Below are positions 40,056-52,054 of a DNA stretch of 64,000 bases, piece after piece. The stretch is taken from NCBI RefSeq assembly GCF_000744115.1, contig NZ_JQLG01000004.1, positions 2,268,190 through 2,332,189 of the forward strand. The letters are read 5' to 3'. Position numbers and translations under genes: made by a program. This stretch comes from Carnobacterium alterfunditum DSM 5972 (GTDB lineage Bacteria > Bacillota > Bacilli > Lactobacillales > Carnobacteriaceae). The notes below the pieces were generated by a model. The model worked only from the letters and a program-made list of their open reading frames with translations. It was not told the DNA's origin and did not search any database. Position 1 is the stretch's first letter. Each line of letters begins with the position of its first letter.

Positions 40056-41273
40056 TTATTCCATATTGTAATTTACACCTTCTGTATAGGTGTTAGTAGC
40101 ATCCCAAAGCAAGAATTCATTTACTCCAGCATCATGCAAAGCTCTTACTTGGTCTTCGACTTGCGCTGCACCATAGTTTTGGTAATTTCCTGCTCCTAAG
40201 TAAGAAGCGGTAAAATCTTGCAACCAAGGCCTGGATTTAGGAGGCGTTTCTAAACCTGAAAGCAAGTCATTTTCTACTTTTATATATTCAGAAACTAATT
40301 TATAAGGTTCTAAATCAGGCTTTTGAATTCCGAAGTAAGTGTTCCAATGACTCGGATAGATCATTGAAGAAATGACATCCACATTTTCAGAGATTTTAGC
40401 AAAGTTTTGTCCGATACCAGGCGCTTCTGGAACAGTAGCGGCATAGCCAAAAATATCTACTGAAATTTCAACACCATACGGTTCTAACTCTTCACGAGCG
40501 TATTTAACGAAACCAGTAACAGCTTCAACTCGTTGTTGGACATCATCTAAGTCGCTTGTTTCATGATCGCCACGAGAGTATGTCAATGAATCACTCTTGT
40601 TTTCAAAGCCTTCAGGAAAGCGGACGTAATCAAATTGGATTTCTTTAAAGCCCAATTTAGCTGCTTGTTTAGCAACTTCGATATTGTAATCCCATACTTC
40701 TTTAGAAAATGGGTTAACAAAAGCATGATTACCGTTATCTTTCCAAACAGTACCATCTGCCTTTTTAAACGAAAGGTCAGGTCTAGCTTCAGCTAATACA
40801 GTGTCCCTAAATACCACGATACGTGCAATAGGGTAAATCTTATTTTCTTCTAAATGCTTCATCATACTCGTTGGGTCTGTTACAAGTGTTTCAGTGTTTT
40901 GTTGAATAATTTTATTTTCCGATTTAAGATCCATCGTCATTTTCCCGAAATCATCTTTTACGTCGATCACCATAGCATTTAAACCACTAGAATGAGCAAA
41001 TTTCGTTAATTCTTTCATTTTAGCTGTTCCACTAGCCGAGTTAGCTGTAACGTAAATACCTTTTACGCCATTTTCGGGATAGTCGATATCAATTCCGCTG
41101 TCATAAATAAATTTAGCAGGGAACTTGGCAGGTGTGCTTAGAATGGGTTCTGCGTTGATCTCTAGTAAAGTAGGTTCAGGGTTCTCTTCAGCAGATACAC
41201 TTAGTGGAGAAAATACGACCCCCGTTGTTGCTAATAAACCAAACCAGAATGATGCTTTATTTCTCATAATCAT
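40056..41273 (-). CDS. Putative glycoside hydrolase, DUF4015 family, secreted
   Basis: 405 residues. Signal peptide about 1-28 (ending SVSAEE region). Then a TIM-barrel-like DUF4015 domain: GVKGIYVTANSASG, AMVIDVKDDFGKM, PIARIVVFRD, KEIQFDYVRFPEGF, VDIFGYA, and a final NEFLLWDATNTYTEG. The acidic residues in IDVKDD and QFDYVRFPE may be catalytic. Relatives are thought to hydrolyse surface polysaccharides; no activity is proven. ATG 41273 is five bases after GAGG and abuts the deacetylase stop. Last gene of the envelope operon. Confidence 0.85.
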   Translation of the reverse strand: MIMRNKASFWFGLLATTGVVFSPLSVSAEENPEPTLLEINAEPILSTPAKFPAKFIYDSGIDIDYPENGVKGIYVTANSASGTAKMKELTKFAHSSGLNAMVIDVKDDFGKMTMDLKSENKIIQQNTETLVTDPTSMMKHLEENKIYPIARIVVFRDTVLAEARPDLSFKKADGTVWKDNGNHAFVNPFSKEVWDYNIEVAKQAAKLGFKEIQFDYVRFPEGFENKSDSLTYSRGDHETSDLDDVQQRVEAVTGFVKYAREELEPYGVEISVDIFGYAATVPEAPGIGQNFAKISENVDVISSMIYPSHWNTYFGIQKPDLEPYKLVSEYIKVENDLLSGLETPPKSRPWLQDFTASYLGAGNYQNYGAAQVEDQVRALHDAGVNEFLLWDATNTYTEGVNYNME

Positions 41274-42137
41274 TTATTCCTCTCTCTCAGGTAATTCAAT
41301 AAAGTTAGGATCAACTAAAGTATAGCCTTTTTCAATTAGGCCCTCAGCAATTGAAACAACCGCATCATTTGTCCATGAACGATCGTGCATCAATAAATTA
41401 GCGCCGTTATTTAAATAATCTGTATTCAGCATGATAGCGGTCAAAGCTTCGCTATTTTGATAATTAGCCTCCCAATCATACCCATAGGTCCAATTCATCG
41501 AAACCATGCCTTCTTCAGCCATTATCGCAGCAGAAGTTTCAGTTGTCACACCATGAGGAGCACGGAAGAAGTGCGGTTTTTCACCGATCACTTCATAGAT
41601 GGCTTCATTGGTTGCGATGATCTCTTCTCGTTGTTCCTCAGGACTGATGGTACTTAAATTTGGATGTGTTTGGGTATGATTACCGATGGCAAATCCCATA
41701 TCATAAAGTTGTTTCAACTTATCTTTGCCTTCGTCTGATGCTATGTACATACCGTTTACAAAGAAAATGGCGGGTGCGTTGATCATTTTTAACTGTTCAG
41801 CTATCTCTACGGCATGTTGATCAGGAGCGTCATCGAACGTTAACAGCGCAACTTTTGGATCAATAGTTTCATCTATCGGTTCAACAACTGAAGTAGCGGC
41901 GTTTATTCGATAGCGGTAAGCTTCTTTTTCGGCAGGCAGTTCTTCTATAGAGTCTATTGAACTTTGAGCGGTACTGCTTGCTTCTCTCGCTATTTTTTCA
42001 TTTGGTTGATTAGATTGATTTTCACTTGTGTCAGAAAAAAATGAGCTTCTTGCATCTTGATCAGCTGCGTCAGACGTCTGGCAACCGCTCAAGACAACGG
42101 CACTCATAAGGGAAACTCCTAGCAAAATCAGTTTCAT
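41274..42137 (-). CDS. Polysaccharide deacetylase lipoprotein
   Basis: 287 residues. Lipoprotein signal with lipobox LSGC (about 16-19), a Ser/Gln-rich linker, then a NodB-type deacetylase domain from about 100. LLTFDDAPD carries the catalytic Asp pair, and GNHTQTHPNLS the His ligands; later motifs are FFRAPHG and LLMHDRSWT. The usual TFDDG is TFDDA here. It probably removes acetyl or N-acetyl groups from peptidoglycan or another wall polymer. Middle gene of the operon. Confidence 0.9.
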   Translation of the reverse strand: MKLILLGVSLMSAVVLSGCQTSDAADQDARSSFFSDTSENQSNQPNEKIAREASSTAQSSIDSIEELPAEKEAYRYRINAATSVVEPIDETIDPKVALLTFDDAPDQHAVEIAEQLKMINAPAIFFVNGMYIASDEGKDKLKQLYDMGFAIGNHTQTHPNLSTISPEEQREEIIATNEAIYEVIGEKPHFFRAPHGVTTETSAAIMAEEGMVSMNWTYGYDWEANYQNSEALTAIMLNTDYLNNGANLLMHDRSWTNDAVVSIAEGLIEKGYTLVDPNFIELPEREE

Positions 42138-42161
42138 TTTTAAGACTCCTTTACAGTTCGT

Positions 42162-42803
42162 TTAGTTTGAGGATTCATTTAATTGGTCAAGTGATTTCAT
42201 TGTAGTTTTATGTGAAGCTTGTACCTCGACTAGCTGCTGGTCTAACTGTAAAAGCCATTCTTTTGTTTTTGCGTCTTGCTCATTGATCGTTTCCATACCC
42301 ATTGTAAGTGTTTCGTAGGTGGCTTCTTCTTTACTTAGATCCGTAAAGTAGGTTGCTTGTTCTGTCAATGCGGTCTCATAATGAGTGACATAATCATCTA
42401 AACTAGCCGTTAAGTGTTCGATACTTGTGGTCAATTTATCCAATTCTTCTTGTGGCAATTTATCACTCATTTTTTCATCTAAGAGTATTTGTTCCTCTTT
42501 GATAGCTGCAGCTGTTTCCTTCAATTCAGAAAGAGAAGCGGAACGCGCATCGATATTTTCAAAAACACTGGAGGTACCATCTCCAAATGTACTTAATGAC
42601 TCGTCTTTTGAAAGAGTCGCTTCAAAAGTCTGTTGTAAATTTTTTTCTTGCTCAGTAATGGCATTTAAGTCAACCACGATCTGTTCTGTTTTCGTTTCAA
42701 CTGATGTAGTTGATTCGATAGCTTCTGCAACATCATTCGTGCTGCAAGCAGTCAAGAACAACGAGACGGCAAATAAATTTGTGGCCAAATATCTTTTTTT
42801 CAT
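42162..42803 (-). CDS. YkyA-like cell-wall-binding lipoprotein
   Basis: 213 residues. Signal peptide with lipobox LTAC (about 17-20), then an all-helical, Glu/Gln/Thr-rich coiled region (about 40-205; ETLTMGMETINEQDAKTKEW). This matches the YkyA family of putative wall-binding lipoproteins. Function is unknown. It is the first gene of the minus-strand envelope operon, 24 nt before the deacetylase. Confidence 0.82.
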   Translation of the reverse strand: MKKRYLATNLFAVSLFLTACSTNDVAEAIESTTSVETKTEQIVVDLNAITEQEKNLQQTFEATLSKDESLSTFGDGTSSVFENIDARSASLSELKETAAAIKEEQILLDEKMSDKLPQEELDKLTTSIEHLTASLDDYVTHYETALTEQATYFTDLSKEEATYETLTMGMETINEQDAKTKEWLLQLDQQLVEVQASHKTTMKSLDQLNESSN

Positions 42804-42851
42804 CTTTTACAAAACTCCCTTTATTAGTGTAACCAAAATCGGCCCAAAGAA

Positions 42852-42882
42852 AAGAACGTCTATGATACCGCATCACGTTCTG
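42852..42882 (-). other. Inverted repeat in the ykyA-like 5' region
   Basis: AGAACGT (42853-42859) and ACGTTCT (42875-42881) form a 7-bp dyad with a 15-nt loop. Upstream on the minus strand, TATACT at 42905-42910 with TG makes an extended -10. The dyad would be in the 5' UTR. Confidence 0.4.
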
Positions 42883-43059
42883 TATTAAATGAGCAACTTC
42901 CTCCAGTATAACAAACGCTTCTTAATTTCTAAAGTGATATGACAAGTTATTTAATATCGGAAAGTAAGCGATCAAAAATAAAAAACTATCTCTTAACTAG
43001 AGAATCATGTAAAATGGATTAGTAAGTGTAAAACAGAATGAAGTAAAGAGAGGGCTAAT

Positions 43060-43521
43060 ATGTTCGTATATTATATCTTAGCAGCCATCATAGTGGCCGC
43101 TGATCAGTTCACTAAACTTTTAACCGTGCAGAATATTGACTTATATGAAATAGTAGAAGTTATTCCAAACGTTTTATCTTGGATGTACATTCAAAACACC
43201 GGTGCAGCTTGGAGCATTTTAGAAGGACAGATGTGGTTCTTTTACCTTGTAACTATTGTAGTAGTAAGTGTAGTCATCTATTACTTGCAAAAATATGGCA
43301 AACAAAGTCGCTTGTTTTCAACCGCGTTAGCACTTATTCTAGCTGGTTCATTAGGGAATTTTATTGATCGCATTCGGTTTGAATATGTTATTGATATGGT
43401 TCGTTTAGAATTTATTGATTTTCCGATTTTTAATATAGCTGATATGTCTTTAAGTATTGGGGTTTTCCTAATGATTATTTTTGTTTTCATAGACGAAAGA
43501 AATGAAAAAAAGAAACACTAA
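43060..43521 (+). CDS. lspA: Lipoprotein signal peptidase
   Basis: Type II signal peptidase that cleaves prolipoproteins at the lipobox Cys. 153 residues, four membrane helices. Conserved sections are ADQFTK (about 14-19), NTGAAWSIL (about 47-55), GNFIDRIRF...YVIDM and FNIADMSLSIG, holding the two catalytic Asp residues. AAGAGAGGG precedes ATG. rluD follows 48 nt later, the standard Gram-positive pair. Confidence 0.97.
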   Translation: MFVYYILAAIIVAADQFTKLLTVQNIDLYEIVEVIPNVLSWMYIQNTGAAWSILEGQMWFFYLVTIVVVSVVIYYLQKYGKQSRLFSTALALILAGSLGNFIDRIRFEYVIDMVRLEFIDFPIFNIADMSLSIGVFLMIIFVFIDERNEKKKH

Positions 43522-43568
43522 ACCATTCCTAGATTGTAAAGAGAAGGTTTAAAAAAAGGAGATCGAGC

Positions 43569-44474
43569 ATGTTACAAGAACATAATTTTATTATCAAAGA
43601 AGAAACAGGTCGCTTAGACAAAGTGTTGACTGAATTGCTGCCAAAGATCACCCGTTCACATATCCAACAATGGATCAAAGAAGGAAATGTATTGATAAAT
43701 GGGGAACAATTAAAACCCAATTACAAAGTACAAGCAGGAGATGCAATTTCGGTTATTGAACCAGAGCTTGTCTCTTTAGAAGTGCTTGCAGAAAACATTC
43801 CTATCGAGATCGTTTATCAAGATGAAGATGTCGTAGTGGTGAATAAAGCACAAGGAATGGTCGTTCATCCTTCTGCTGGTCATCAAACAGGAACTTTAGT
43901 GCATGCGTTGATGTATCACATCAATGATTTGTCTGGCATCAATGGGACCATTCGTCCAGGAATCGTTCATCGAATCGATAAAGATACTTCAGGTTTGTTG
44001 ATGGTTGCTAAAAATGATGTAGCTCATGAAAAATTAGCCGCTCAATTAAAAGATAAAACCTCTGTGAGAGAGTATATAGCACTCGTTCATGGTGTGATCC
44101 CTCATGAAAAAGGGACGATCGATGCTCCGCTTGGGCGCTCAAAAATAGACCGCAAAAAACAAGATATCATCGATGGTGGAAGAGAAGCTGTGACACATTT
44201 TACCGTTCTTGAACGGTTTAAAGATTTCACTTTGGTTTCATTGAAACTAGAAACTGGCAGAACCCACCAAATCAGAGTCCATATGAAATACATTGGTTAT
44301 CCTCTAGCTGGAGATCCAATTTATGGCCCTAGAAAAACCTTAGAAGGCAAAGGACAATTTTTACATGCCCAAGTACTAGGATTCAAACATCCGACTACTG
44401 ATGAATTTTTAACTTTTGAAGCGCCATTGCCACAGTTGTTTGAAGATACTTTAACAAAACTAAGAGATGAATAA
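43569..44474 (+). CDS. rluD: 23S rRNA pseudouridine synthase, RluD family
   Basis: 301 residues. An N-terminal S4 RNA-binding domain (about 12-75) precedes the RluA-type catalytic domain with HRIDKDTSGLL (about 136-146; the Asp is the catalytic residue) and RTHQIRVHM near 236. It makes pseudouridines in 23S rRNA helix 69 if a true RluD; related paralogues such as RluC differ in target. AAAAGGAG precedes ATG. Follows lspA. Confidence 0.93.
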   Translation: MLQEHNFIIKEETGRLDKVLTELLPKITRSHIQQWIKEGNVLINGEQLKPNYKVQAGDAISVIEPELVSLEVLAENIPIEIVYQDEDVVVVNKAQGMVVHPSAGHQTGTLVHALMYHINDLSGINGTIRPGIVHRIDKDTSGLLMVAKNDVAHEKLAAQLKDKTSVREYIALVHGVIPHEKGTIDAPLGRSKIDRKKQDIIDGGREAVTHFTVLERFKDFTLVSLKLETGRTHQIRVHMKYIGYPLAGDPIYGPRKTLEGKGQFLHAQVLGFKHPTTDEFLTFEAPLPQLFEDTLTKLRDE

Positions 44475-44483
44475 CTTTTTTGA

Positions 44484-44512
44484 TTGACTTTTTAAAAGAC
44501 GCTCTGTATAGT
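44484..44512 (+). promoter_or_regulatory. Promoter of the pyr operon
   Basis: TTGACT (44484-44489), 17-bp spacer, TATAGT (44507-44512). Confidence 0.88.
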
Positions 44513-44537
44513 CAACAGTGACAGAAATATAAAATAT

Positions 44538-45270
<733 letters not shown>

Positions 45271-45292
45271 ATAAAAATCAAGTGAAACTTTA

Positions 45293-45421
45293 AATTAGCC
45301 CTGTGAGACTAATAAGGTCATTGTGATAATACCACCCGGATCTTGTGCTGGAAATGCAAAGCCAGCTGCGGGGGGATTATTCTAGAACCTAAAGTTCTCA
45401 ATAAACTTTAGGTTCTTTTTT
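45293..45421 (+). promoter_or_regulatory. PyrR attenuator before pyrB
   Basis: The binding hairpin TTAGCC CTGTGA GACTAA is at 45295-45312. The terminator stem is 45385-45394/45406-45415 with a T run. It gives a second regulated stop between pyrR and the enzymes. Confidence 0.95.
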
Positions 45422-45473
45422 TATACTGTTTGACTACTCTCACAAATAAAAACAGACCAGGAGGAAGAAGACA

Positions 45474-46445
45474 ATGGAAAAAATTTATGCATCGATGGCT
45501 TTAGACCATTTTATTTCTGTAGAAGCTTTAACAAATGAAGAGGTCCTTACTTTAATTAAACGGGCATCACAATTAAAAAAAGGGATCCTTCCAACGCAGA
45601 TAAAGGAGCCTCTTTATGCCGTGAATTTGTTCTTTGAAAACAGTACACGTACGCATAAAAGTTTTGAAATGGCTGAAAAAAAATTAGGCATTGAAATCAT
45701 TGACTTTGAACCTTCCACAAGCAGTATCAAAAAAGGTGAGAGCCTTTATGACACCGTTTTGACCATGTCAGCGCTAGGAACGGACATTGCTGTCATTCGT
45801 GACAGTAAAGAAGCTTTTTATACGGAATTGATCGAAAGTTCTTCCATTAAATGTGCCATCATCAACGGAGGCGATGGAACAGGTCAGCACCCAAGTCAAT
45901 GTTTACTAGATTTAATGACGATCTATGAAGAATATGGCCATTTTGACGGCTTAAAAATAGCAATCGTCGGTGACTTGAAGCATTCAAGAGTCGCTAAGTC
46001 AAATATGACTATGCTTAAGCGGCTTGGAGCAGAGGTGTTCTTTTCAGGTCCTGATCAATGGATAGACGGATCATTTAGCGAGTATGGCAACTATTTAGCC
46101 ATCGATGATTTGGTTTCTGAAGTAGATGTTGTGATGCTGTTACGTGTGCAACACGAACGTCATGAAACACACGAAACGGTCAGTATTGAAACTTACTTGG
46201 ATAATTACGGCCTTAATGAAACACGTGAAAAGAAAATGAAGCCTGCAGCAATCATTATGCATCCTGCACCAGTCAATCGTGATGTGGAATTGGAAAGCTC
46301 GCTCGTCGAGTGTGATCGATCAAGAATCGTGACTCAAATGTCGAATGGCGTATATGCAAGGATGGCTATTTTAGAAGCGATCATAGCCGGAAGAAACAAA
46401 GTTGACAAACAAGCTGATGATATTTTCACCTCAGGAGATGAATAG
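45474..46445 (+). CDS. pyrB: Aspartate carbamoyltransferase
   Basis: Condenses carbamoyl phosphate with aspartate, the committed step to UMP. 323 residues, catalytic chain only; no pyrI regulatory subunit is near. [19 protein letters not shown] is the carbamoyl-phosphate motif, seen as [11 protein letters not shown] at about 53-63. Later landmarks are [24 protein letters not shown] and [19 protein letters not shown] precedes ATG. Directly abuts pyrC. Confidence 0.97.
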   Translation: MEKIYASMALDHFISVEALTNEEVLTLIKRASQLKKGILPTQIKEPLYAVNLFFENSTRTHKSFEMAEKKLGIEIIDFEPSTSSIKKGESLYDTVLTMSALGTDIAVIRDSKEAFYTELIESSSIKCAIINGGDGTGQHPSQCLLDLMTIYEEYGHFDGLKIAIVGDLKHSRVAKSNMTMLKRLGAEVFFSGPDQWIDGSFSEYGNYLAIDDLVSEVDVVMLLRVQHERHETHETVSIETYLDNYGLNETREKKMKPAAIIMHPAPVNRDVELESSLVECDRSRIVTQMSNGVYARMAILEAIIAGRNKVDKQADDIFTSGDE

Positions 46446-47738
46446 ATGACGATCTGGATAAAAAATGCCATTATGTTGAATCAAAAAGAAGAATACAGGC
46501 CAATCGAACTTTTGATCAAACAAGAAACGATTCAAGCCATTGGAGAAGATCTCACCGCGCTAAGTTCAGCCACAGATGAAATTATTGATGCTCACGGAGC
46601 ATTAGTTGCACCAGGTTTGATCGATGTCCATGTCCACTTAAGAGAACCGGGTTTTTCTTATAAGGAAACCATCAAGACAGGAACGATGGCAGCTGCGCGC
46701 GGCGGATTCACAACCATTTGTGCCATGCCAAATGTACGACCAGAACCGGATACAGCTGAAAAAATGGCCGCATTACAAGTGAAAATAGCACAAGATGCTG
46801 TTGTAAAAGTTAAACAGTATGCACCACTTACAATGGGCTTACACAGTGACACTTTGACCAACCAAACCGATTTATTAGCAGCTGGAGCCTTTGCCTTCAC
46901 AAATGATGGTGTAGGGGTTCAAACAGCTGGTACGATGTATCTAGCGATGAAAGAAGCAGCTGCAAACCAGACTGTGGTCGTGGCACATACAGAAGACGAT
47001 TCGTTATTATTCGGTGGTGTGATGCACGAAGGGATACGTAACAAGGAATTGGGACTGCCAGGGATACTCAGTGCAACCGAAGCGAGTCAGATCGCACGGG
47101 ACGTTTTGCTGAGTGAGGCAACCGGAGCTCATTATCATGTTTGCCATGTTTCGACAAAAGAAAGCGTACGGGTCATTCGTGAGGCAAAGTGTGCGGGTAT
47201 AAACGTAACCGCTGAAGTGACTCCTCATCATTTATTATTAACAGAAAACGATATTCCGGCTGACTCGAGCATCTATAAAATGAATCCTCCATTGAGAGGG
47301 AAAGAAGATCGGCAAGCCTTGATCGATGGGTTAGTGGACGGTACGATCGATCTGATCGCAACAGACCATGCTCCACATAGTAAAGCAGAAAAAACAGGTG
47401 GGATGTTGGGCTCGCCTTTTGGAATCGTGGGCAGTGAAACAGCTTTTTCCCTGTTGTACACTCATTTAGTTGGACCAGGGCTCGCAACACTTGCCCAACT
47501 TATTGACTGGATGACGTATAAACCGGCAAAAGTATTTGGTTTAGAAGGTGGAACGATCGAGGTTGGTCAAAAAGCTGATTTAGCCTTCTTTGATCTAACG
47601 ACTCCAAAAAAGATCCTAGCCGAAGAATTTCTTTCCTTAGCAACGAATACACCGTTTATCGGATGGGAAGTCAAAGGGACAACAACCATGACACTGGTCG
47701 ATGGAATAGTCGTCTATAAGGAGGGATCGATAAGATGA
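46446..47738 (+). CDS. pyrC: Dihydroorotase
   Basis: Zinc amidohydrolase that cyclises carbamoyl aspartate to dihydroorotate. 430 residues, type [18 protein letters not shown] (landmark HVHLREPG, about 61-68) binds zinc; further motifs are [31 protein letters not shown] and [13 protein letters not shown] with the catalytic Asp. Starts on the base after pyrB and overlaps carA by four bases. Confidence 0.97.
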   Translation: MTIWIKNAIMLNQKEEYRPIELLIKQETIQAIGEDLTALSSATDEIIDAHGALVAPGLIDVHVHLREPGFSYKETIKTGTMAAARGGFTTICAMPNVRPEPDTAEKMAALQVKIAQDAVVKVKQYAPLTMGLHSDTLTNQTDLLAAGAFAFTNDGVGVQTAGTMYLAMKEAAANQTVVVAHTEDDSLLFGGVMHEGIRNKELGLPGILSATEASQIARDVLLSEATGAHYHVCHVSTKESVRVIREAKCAGINVTAEVTPHHLLLTENDIPADSSIYKMNPPLRGKEDRQALIDGLVDGTIDLIATDHAPHSKAEKTGGMLGSPFGIVGSETAFSLLYTHLVGPGLATLAQLIDWMTYKPAKVFGLEGGTIEVGQKADLAFFDLTTPKKILAEEFLSLATNTPFIGWEVKGTTTMTLVDGIVVYKEGSIR

Positions 47739-48823
47739 AACGATTATTATTGCTTGAAGACGGAAGTATCTTCAAAGGAAGAGGTTTTGGCTCAACAAAT
47801 GACGCTTTTGGAGAAGTCGTTTTCTCAACAGGGATGACAGGTTACCAAGAATCGATTACCGACCAGTCATATAATGGCCAAATGTTGGTCTTTACTTATC
47901 CCTTGATTGGGAATACCGGGATCAACCGAGAAGATTACGAATCGATCGATCCAACAATGAAAGCCGTGATCGTAAAAGAATTTGCTCGCGTCCCCTCTCA
48001 TTGGAGAAGCCAAATGAGTTTAGATGAATTCTTGAAAATCAAAAAAATACCTGGAATAGCCGGTATCGATACAAGAAAACTTACACGTCTCATTCGCGAG
48101 CAGGGAACGATGCGTGGATTGATCATTGACGCTGAAGATGATATCAAGCATGCTTTCGATCAATTAAAAGCGACTGTTTTCCCTCCGAATCAAGTTGCTC
48201 AAGTGTCAACGACTCGTCCATACGTTAGTCCGGGTGAAGGGAAAAACGTGGTCGTTATTGATTTCGGATTAAAACAGAGTATTTTAAAAGAATTAAATAA
48301 AAGAGATTGTCATGTGACTGTCCTGCCATACAATACGACCGCCGAAACGATCCTAAGCTTAAATCCAGATGGGGTGCTGTTGACTAATGGTCCAGGAGAT
48401 CCAACATCACTACCAAATGTCCTTATGGTAATTCAAACTATCCAAGAGAAATTGCCAATATTCGGTATCTGTTTAGGTCATCAATTGATTGCTTTAGCAA
48501 ATGGAGCCAGTACGTTCAAAATGAAATTTGGGCACCGAGGATTTAACCATCCGGTAAATGAAATCGCAACCGGGAGAATTGATTTCACTTCGCAGAATCA
48601 TGGATACGCAGTTGACGCCAATTCGATCGATAAAGAAAAATTGTTTGTGACTCATATCGAATTGAATGACGGAACAGTAGAAGGTGTCAAGCACCGTCAT
48701 CATCCCGTGTTCAGTGTTCAATATCATCCGGACGCTGCACCGGGACCACACGATGCCGCTCACCTGTTTGATCAGTTTATGGAGTCAATGGATGCTTGGA
48801 AGGAGATAAAAAAGAATGCCTAA
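47735..48823 (+). CDS. carA: Carbamoyl-phosphate synthase small subunit
   Basis: Glutaminase subunit that passes ammonia to CarB. 362 residues. An N-terminal small-chain domain (about 1-130; [18 protein letters not shown]) precedes a class I glutamine amidotransferase with the nucleophile Cys in [12 protein letters not shown] (about 246-257) and His-Glu near the C-terminus ([14 protein letters not shown]). AAGGAGGG precedes ATG. Coupled by overlap to pyrC and carB, so it is the pyrimidine-specific form (pyrAA). Confidence 0.97.
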   Translation: MKRLLLLEDGSIFKGRGFGSTNDAFGEVVFSTGMTGYQESITDQSYNGQMLVFTYPLIGNTGINREDYESIDPTMKAVIVKEFARVPSHWRSQMSLDEFLKIKKIPGIAGIDTRKLTRLIREQGTMRGLIIDAEDDIKHAFDQLKATVFPPNQVAQVSTTRPYVSPGEGKNVVVIDFGLKQSILKELNKRDCHVTVLPYNTTAETILSLNPDGVLLTNGPGDPTSLPNVLMVIQTIQEKLPIFGICLGHQLIALANGASTFKMKFGHRGFNHPVNEIATGRIDFTSQNHGYAVDANSIDKEKLFVTHIELNDGTVEGVKHRHHPVFSVQYHPDAAPGPHDAAHLFDQFMESMDAWKEIKKNA

Positions 48824-51800
48824 ACGGACAGATCTAACAAAAATCATGGTCATCGGTTCAGGGCCAATCGTCATTGGCCAAGCAGCTGAATTCGATTACG
48901 CGGGTACTCAAGCGTGTCTGGCCTTAAGAGAAGAAGGTTACGAAGTCGTATTGGTCAACTCCAATCCCGCTACGATCATGACGGATAAAGAAATTGCAGA
49001 TAAAGTTTACATCGAACCGATCACCTTAGAGTTTGTCTCTCGTATCTTGCGAAAGGAACGTCCAGATGCTATCGTTCCGACCCTAGGCGGACAAACGGGA
49101 CTTAACATGGCTATGGAATTAGCTAATTCTGGGATCCTTGAGGAATTAGGTATTGAATTGCTTGGAACCAAATTAAGCGCGATCGACCAAGCAGAAGACA
49201 GAGATTTATTCCGTAAATTGATGCATGAGTTAAACGAACCCGTACCAGAAAGTGATATTGTCCATACAGTTGCAGCCGCTTTGTTATTTGCTGAAAAAGT
49301 CGGCTTTCCAGTCATCGTCCGTCCAGCCTTTACACTAGGCGGGACAGGTGGCGGGATCTGTGATAATGAGGAAGAGTTGAAAGAGACCGTTACGAATGGA
49401 TTAAAATTATCGCCCGTTAGTCAGTGTTTAGTCGAAATCAGCATAGCCGGGTATAAAGAAATCGAGTACGAAGTGATGCGAGATAAAAAGGATAATGCAA
49501 TCGTTGTCTGTAACATGGAAAATTTCGATCCAGTTGGGATCCATACCGGAGATTCAATCGTTTTTGCTCCCACACAAACTTTAACGGACAGAGAGCATCA
49601 AATGCTGCGTGATGCATCTTTAAAAATTATTCGCGCTTTAGAGATCGAAGGAGGATGCAATGTTCAATTAGCCCTTGACCCAGCTAGTTCAAATTATTAC
49701 ATCATTGAAGTGAATCCGCGTGTCAGTCGCTCTTCAGCTTTAGCAAGCAAAGCAACGGGTTACCCAATCGCTAAATTAGCCGCAAAAATCGCAGTCGGCT
49801 TAACGCTCGATGAGATGAAGAACCCAGTGACCGGGACAACGTATGCTGAGTTTGAACCAGCGCTCGATTATGTCGTCGCGAAAATCCCCCGCTGGCCTTT
49901 TGATAAATTTGAAAACGGTGACCGTCGACTTGGGACGCAGATGAAAGCTACGGGTGAAGTTATGGCGATTGGTCGGACACTGGAAGAAGCCTTATTAAAA
50001 GCGGTACGTTCGCTAGAAATAGGGGCATCTCATGTCTTAATAGAGGAAGCTTCCCAAGCTGAAGATGGAGCACTGATCGGAAAAATGATCAATGCCGAAG
50101 ATGATCGCTTATTCTACTTAGTAGAAGGTATAAGGCGTGGCTATCCGATCGAAGACTTAGCAAACTTAACAAAAATCGATTTATTTTTCTTAGATAAGTT
50201 ACTGCATATCGTGGAATTAGAAGAGGAACTGAAGCAAAGTGTTAAAGATATTGATGCCTTAGCTACCGCCAAAGAATATGGCTTCTCAGATAAAGCAATC
50301 GCTCAGTTATGGGATACCACTGAACGAGCCGTATCAGAATTGCGTTATAAGAATGATATTGTTCCAGTCTACAAGACAGTCGATACGTGTGCAGCAGAGT
50401 TTGAGTCCAACACGCCTTATTTTTATAGTACGTATGAAGAAGAGAATGAGAGCATTGTGTCAGCTAAGCAATCGGTTTTAGTTTTAGGATCCGGTCCCAT
50501 ACGAATCGGACAAGGGGTAGAATTTGATTACGCCACGGTCCACTCGGTTAAAGCCATTCAACAAGCAGGCTATGAAGCGATCATCATGAACAGCAATCCA
50601 GAAACCGTTTCGACTGACTTTTCTATTTCAGATAAATTGTATTTTGAACCTTTGACTTTAGAAGACGTGATGCATGTCATTCGGCTGGAGCAGCCAATTG
50701 GGGTGATCGTTCAATTTGGAGGGCAAACAGCTATCAACTTAGCAGAACCGTTAACGGAAATGGGTGTTACCCTATTAGGGACCCGTGTAGAAGATTTGGA
50801 TCGAGCTGAAAACCGGGATCTATTCGAACAAGCTTTGAATGAACTTCAAGTTCCTCAACCCTTAGGAGCGACAGCGACAACTGCAAAAGAAGCTGTAGCT
50901 ATTGCAGATCGAATCAGCTACCCCGTTTTAGTTCGTCCAAGTTATGTTTTAGGCGGGCGCGGGATGCAGATCGTAGACACACAACCGGATTTAGAAAATT
51001 ATATGCGAAATGCGGTCAAAGCTTCACCTGAACACCCGGTCTTGATCGACCGGTATTTAGTCGGAAAAGAAGTTGAATTGGATGCAATCTGTGATGGTGA
51101 ATCAGTCCTTATTCCGGGCATTATGGAGCACATTGAACGCTCGGGTGTCCATTCAGGAGATTCGATGGCCGTTTATCCGCCTCAATCCTTATCCAAAGAA
51201 ATCCAAAATACGATCGTCGACTACACTACTCGCTTAGCTCTTGGCCTGAATTGTTTGGGCATGATGAATGTTCAGTTTGTGATCCATGACAACACCGTCT
51301 ATGTTATCGAGGTTAACCCTCGTGCCAGTCGTACAGTTCCCTTTTTAAGTAAAGTGACCGGGATCCCAATGGCTCAAGTAGCAACTAAAGTGATCTTAGG
51401 CCAATCTTTAAAAGAACAAGGATATACCAACGGCTTGTATAAAGAGTCTGAACTCATTCATGTGAAAGCTCCTGTATTCTCCTTTACTAAATTGAACAAG
51501 GTAGACGCTTTATTAGGCCCTGAAATGAAATCAACAGGAGAAGTCATGGGAAGCGATACAACACTGGAGAAAGCTCTTTACAAAGCTTTTGAAGGAAGTT
51601 ACATGCATTTGCAAGATCACGGAACGGTATTGTTTACGATCTCTGATGAAGACAAAGAAGAATCGCTAGCTTTAGCCAAACGCTTTTATAACATTGGCTA
51701 CACGATCGTTACGACTGAGGGGACCGGACAGTACTTTGCAAAGAATCAGCTGCAGGTAAAAATAGCAGCGAAAATCCATCAAGAAGTTGATGAAACGGTA

Positions 51801-51995
51801 TTGGATCTTATTCAAGGGAATGGTATTCAACTAGTTATCAATACGCTGACGACCGGAATGGGCGTAATAAATGATGGCAAAGTGATACGAAAAGCAGCTA
51901 TTGAGCAAGGCATACCTTTACTGACGTCACTTGATACGGTCGCAGCTATTCTGAACGTGCTTGAATCGCGTAACCTCATGATAAGTCCGTTATAG
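48816..51995 (+). CDS. carB: Carbamoyl-phosphate synthase large subunit
   Basis: Makes carbamoyl phosphate from bicarbonate, ammonia and two ATP. 1059 residues, complete. Two ATP-grasp halves each begin with the [14 protein letters not shown] or [14 protein letters not shown] type motif (about 20 and 560). The biotin-carboxylase-like sites GGTGGGI and GGRGMQ bind ATP. The C-terminal domain (about 930-1059; [18 protein letters not shown]) is the allosteric region. Eight-base overlap with carA. Confidence 0.98.
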   Translation: MPKRTDLTKIMVIGSGPIVIGQAAEFDYAGTQACLALREEGYEVVLVNSNPATIMTDKEIADKVYIEPITLEFVSRILRKERPDAIVPTLGGQTGLNMAMELANSGILEELGIELLGTKLSAIDQAEDRDLFRKLMHELNEPVPESDIVHTVAAALLFAEKVGFPVIVRPAFTLGGTGGGICDNEEELKETVTNGLKLSPVSQCLVEISIAGYKEIEYEVMRDKKDNAIVVCNMENFDPVGIHTGDSIVFAPTQTLTDREHQMLRDASLKIIRALEIEGGCNVQLALDPASSNYYIIEVNPRVSRSSALASKATGYPIAKLAAKIAVGLTLDEMKNPVTGTTYAEFEPALDYVVAKIPRWPFDKFENGDRRLGTQMKATGEVMAIGRTLEEALLKAVRSLEIGASHVLIEEASQAEDGALIGKMINAEDDRLFYLVEGIRRGYPIEDLANLTKIDLFFLDKLLHIVELEEELKQSVKDIDALATAKEYGFSDKAIAQLWDTTERAVSELRYKNDIVPVYKTVDTCAAEFESNTPYFYSTYEEENESIVSAKQSVLVLGSGPIRIGQGVEFDYATVHSVKAIQQAGYEAIIMNSNPETVSTDFSISDKLYFEPLTLEDVMHVIRLEQPIGVIVQFGGQTAINLAEPLTEMGVTLLGTRVEDLDRAENRDLFEQALNELQVPQPLGATATTAKEAVAIADRISYPVLVRPSYVLGGRGMQIVDTQPDLENYMRNAVKASPEHPVLIDRYLVGKEVELDAICDGESVLIPGIMEHIERSGVHSGDSMAVYPPQSLSKEIQNTIVDYTTRLALGLNCLGMMNVQFVIHDNTVYVIEVNPRASRTVPFLSKVTGIPMAQVATKVILGQSLKEQGYTNGLYKESELIHVKAPVFSFTKLNKVDALLGPEMKSTGEVMGSDTTLEKALYKAFEGSYMHLQDHGTVLFTISDEDKEESLALAKRFYNIGYTIVTTEGTGQYFAKNQLQVKIAAKIHQEVDETVLDLIQGNGIQLVINTLTTGMGVINDGKVIRKAAIEQGIPLLTSLDTVAAILNVLESRNLMISPL

Positions 51996-52054
51996 CATGC
52001 GAAAAAGGTGCAAGAATCGATTTGATTAAAAGAAAACTAAATGGAGGTCAACAA

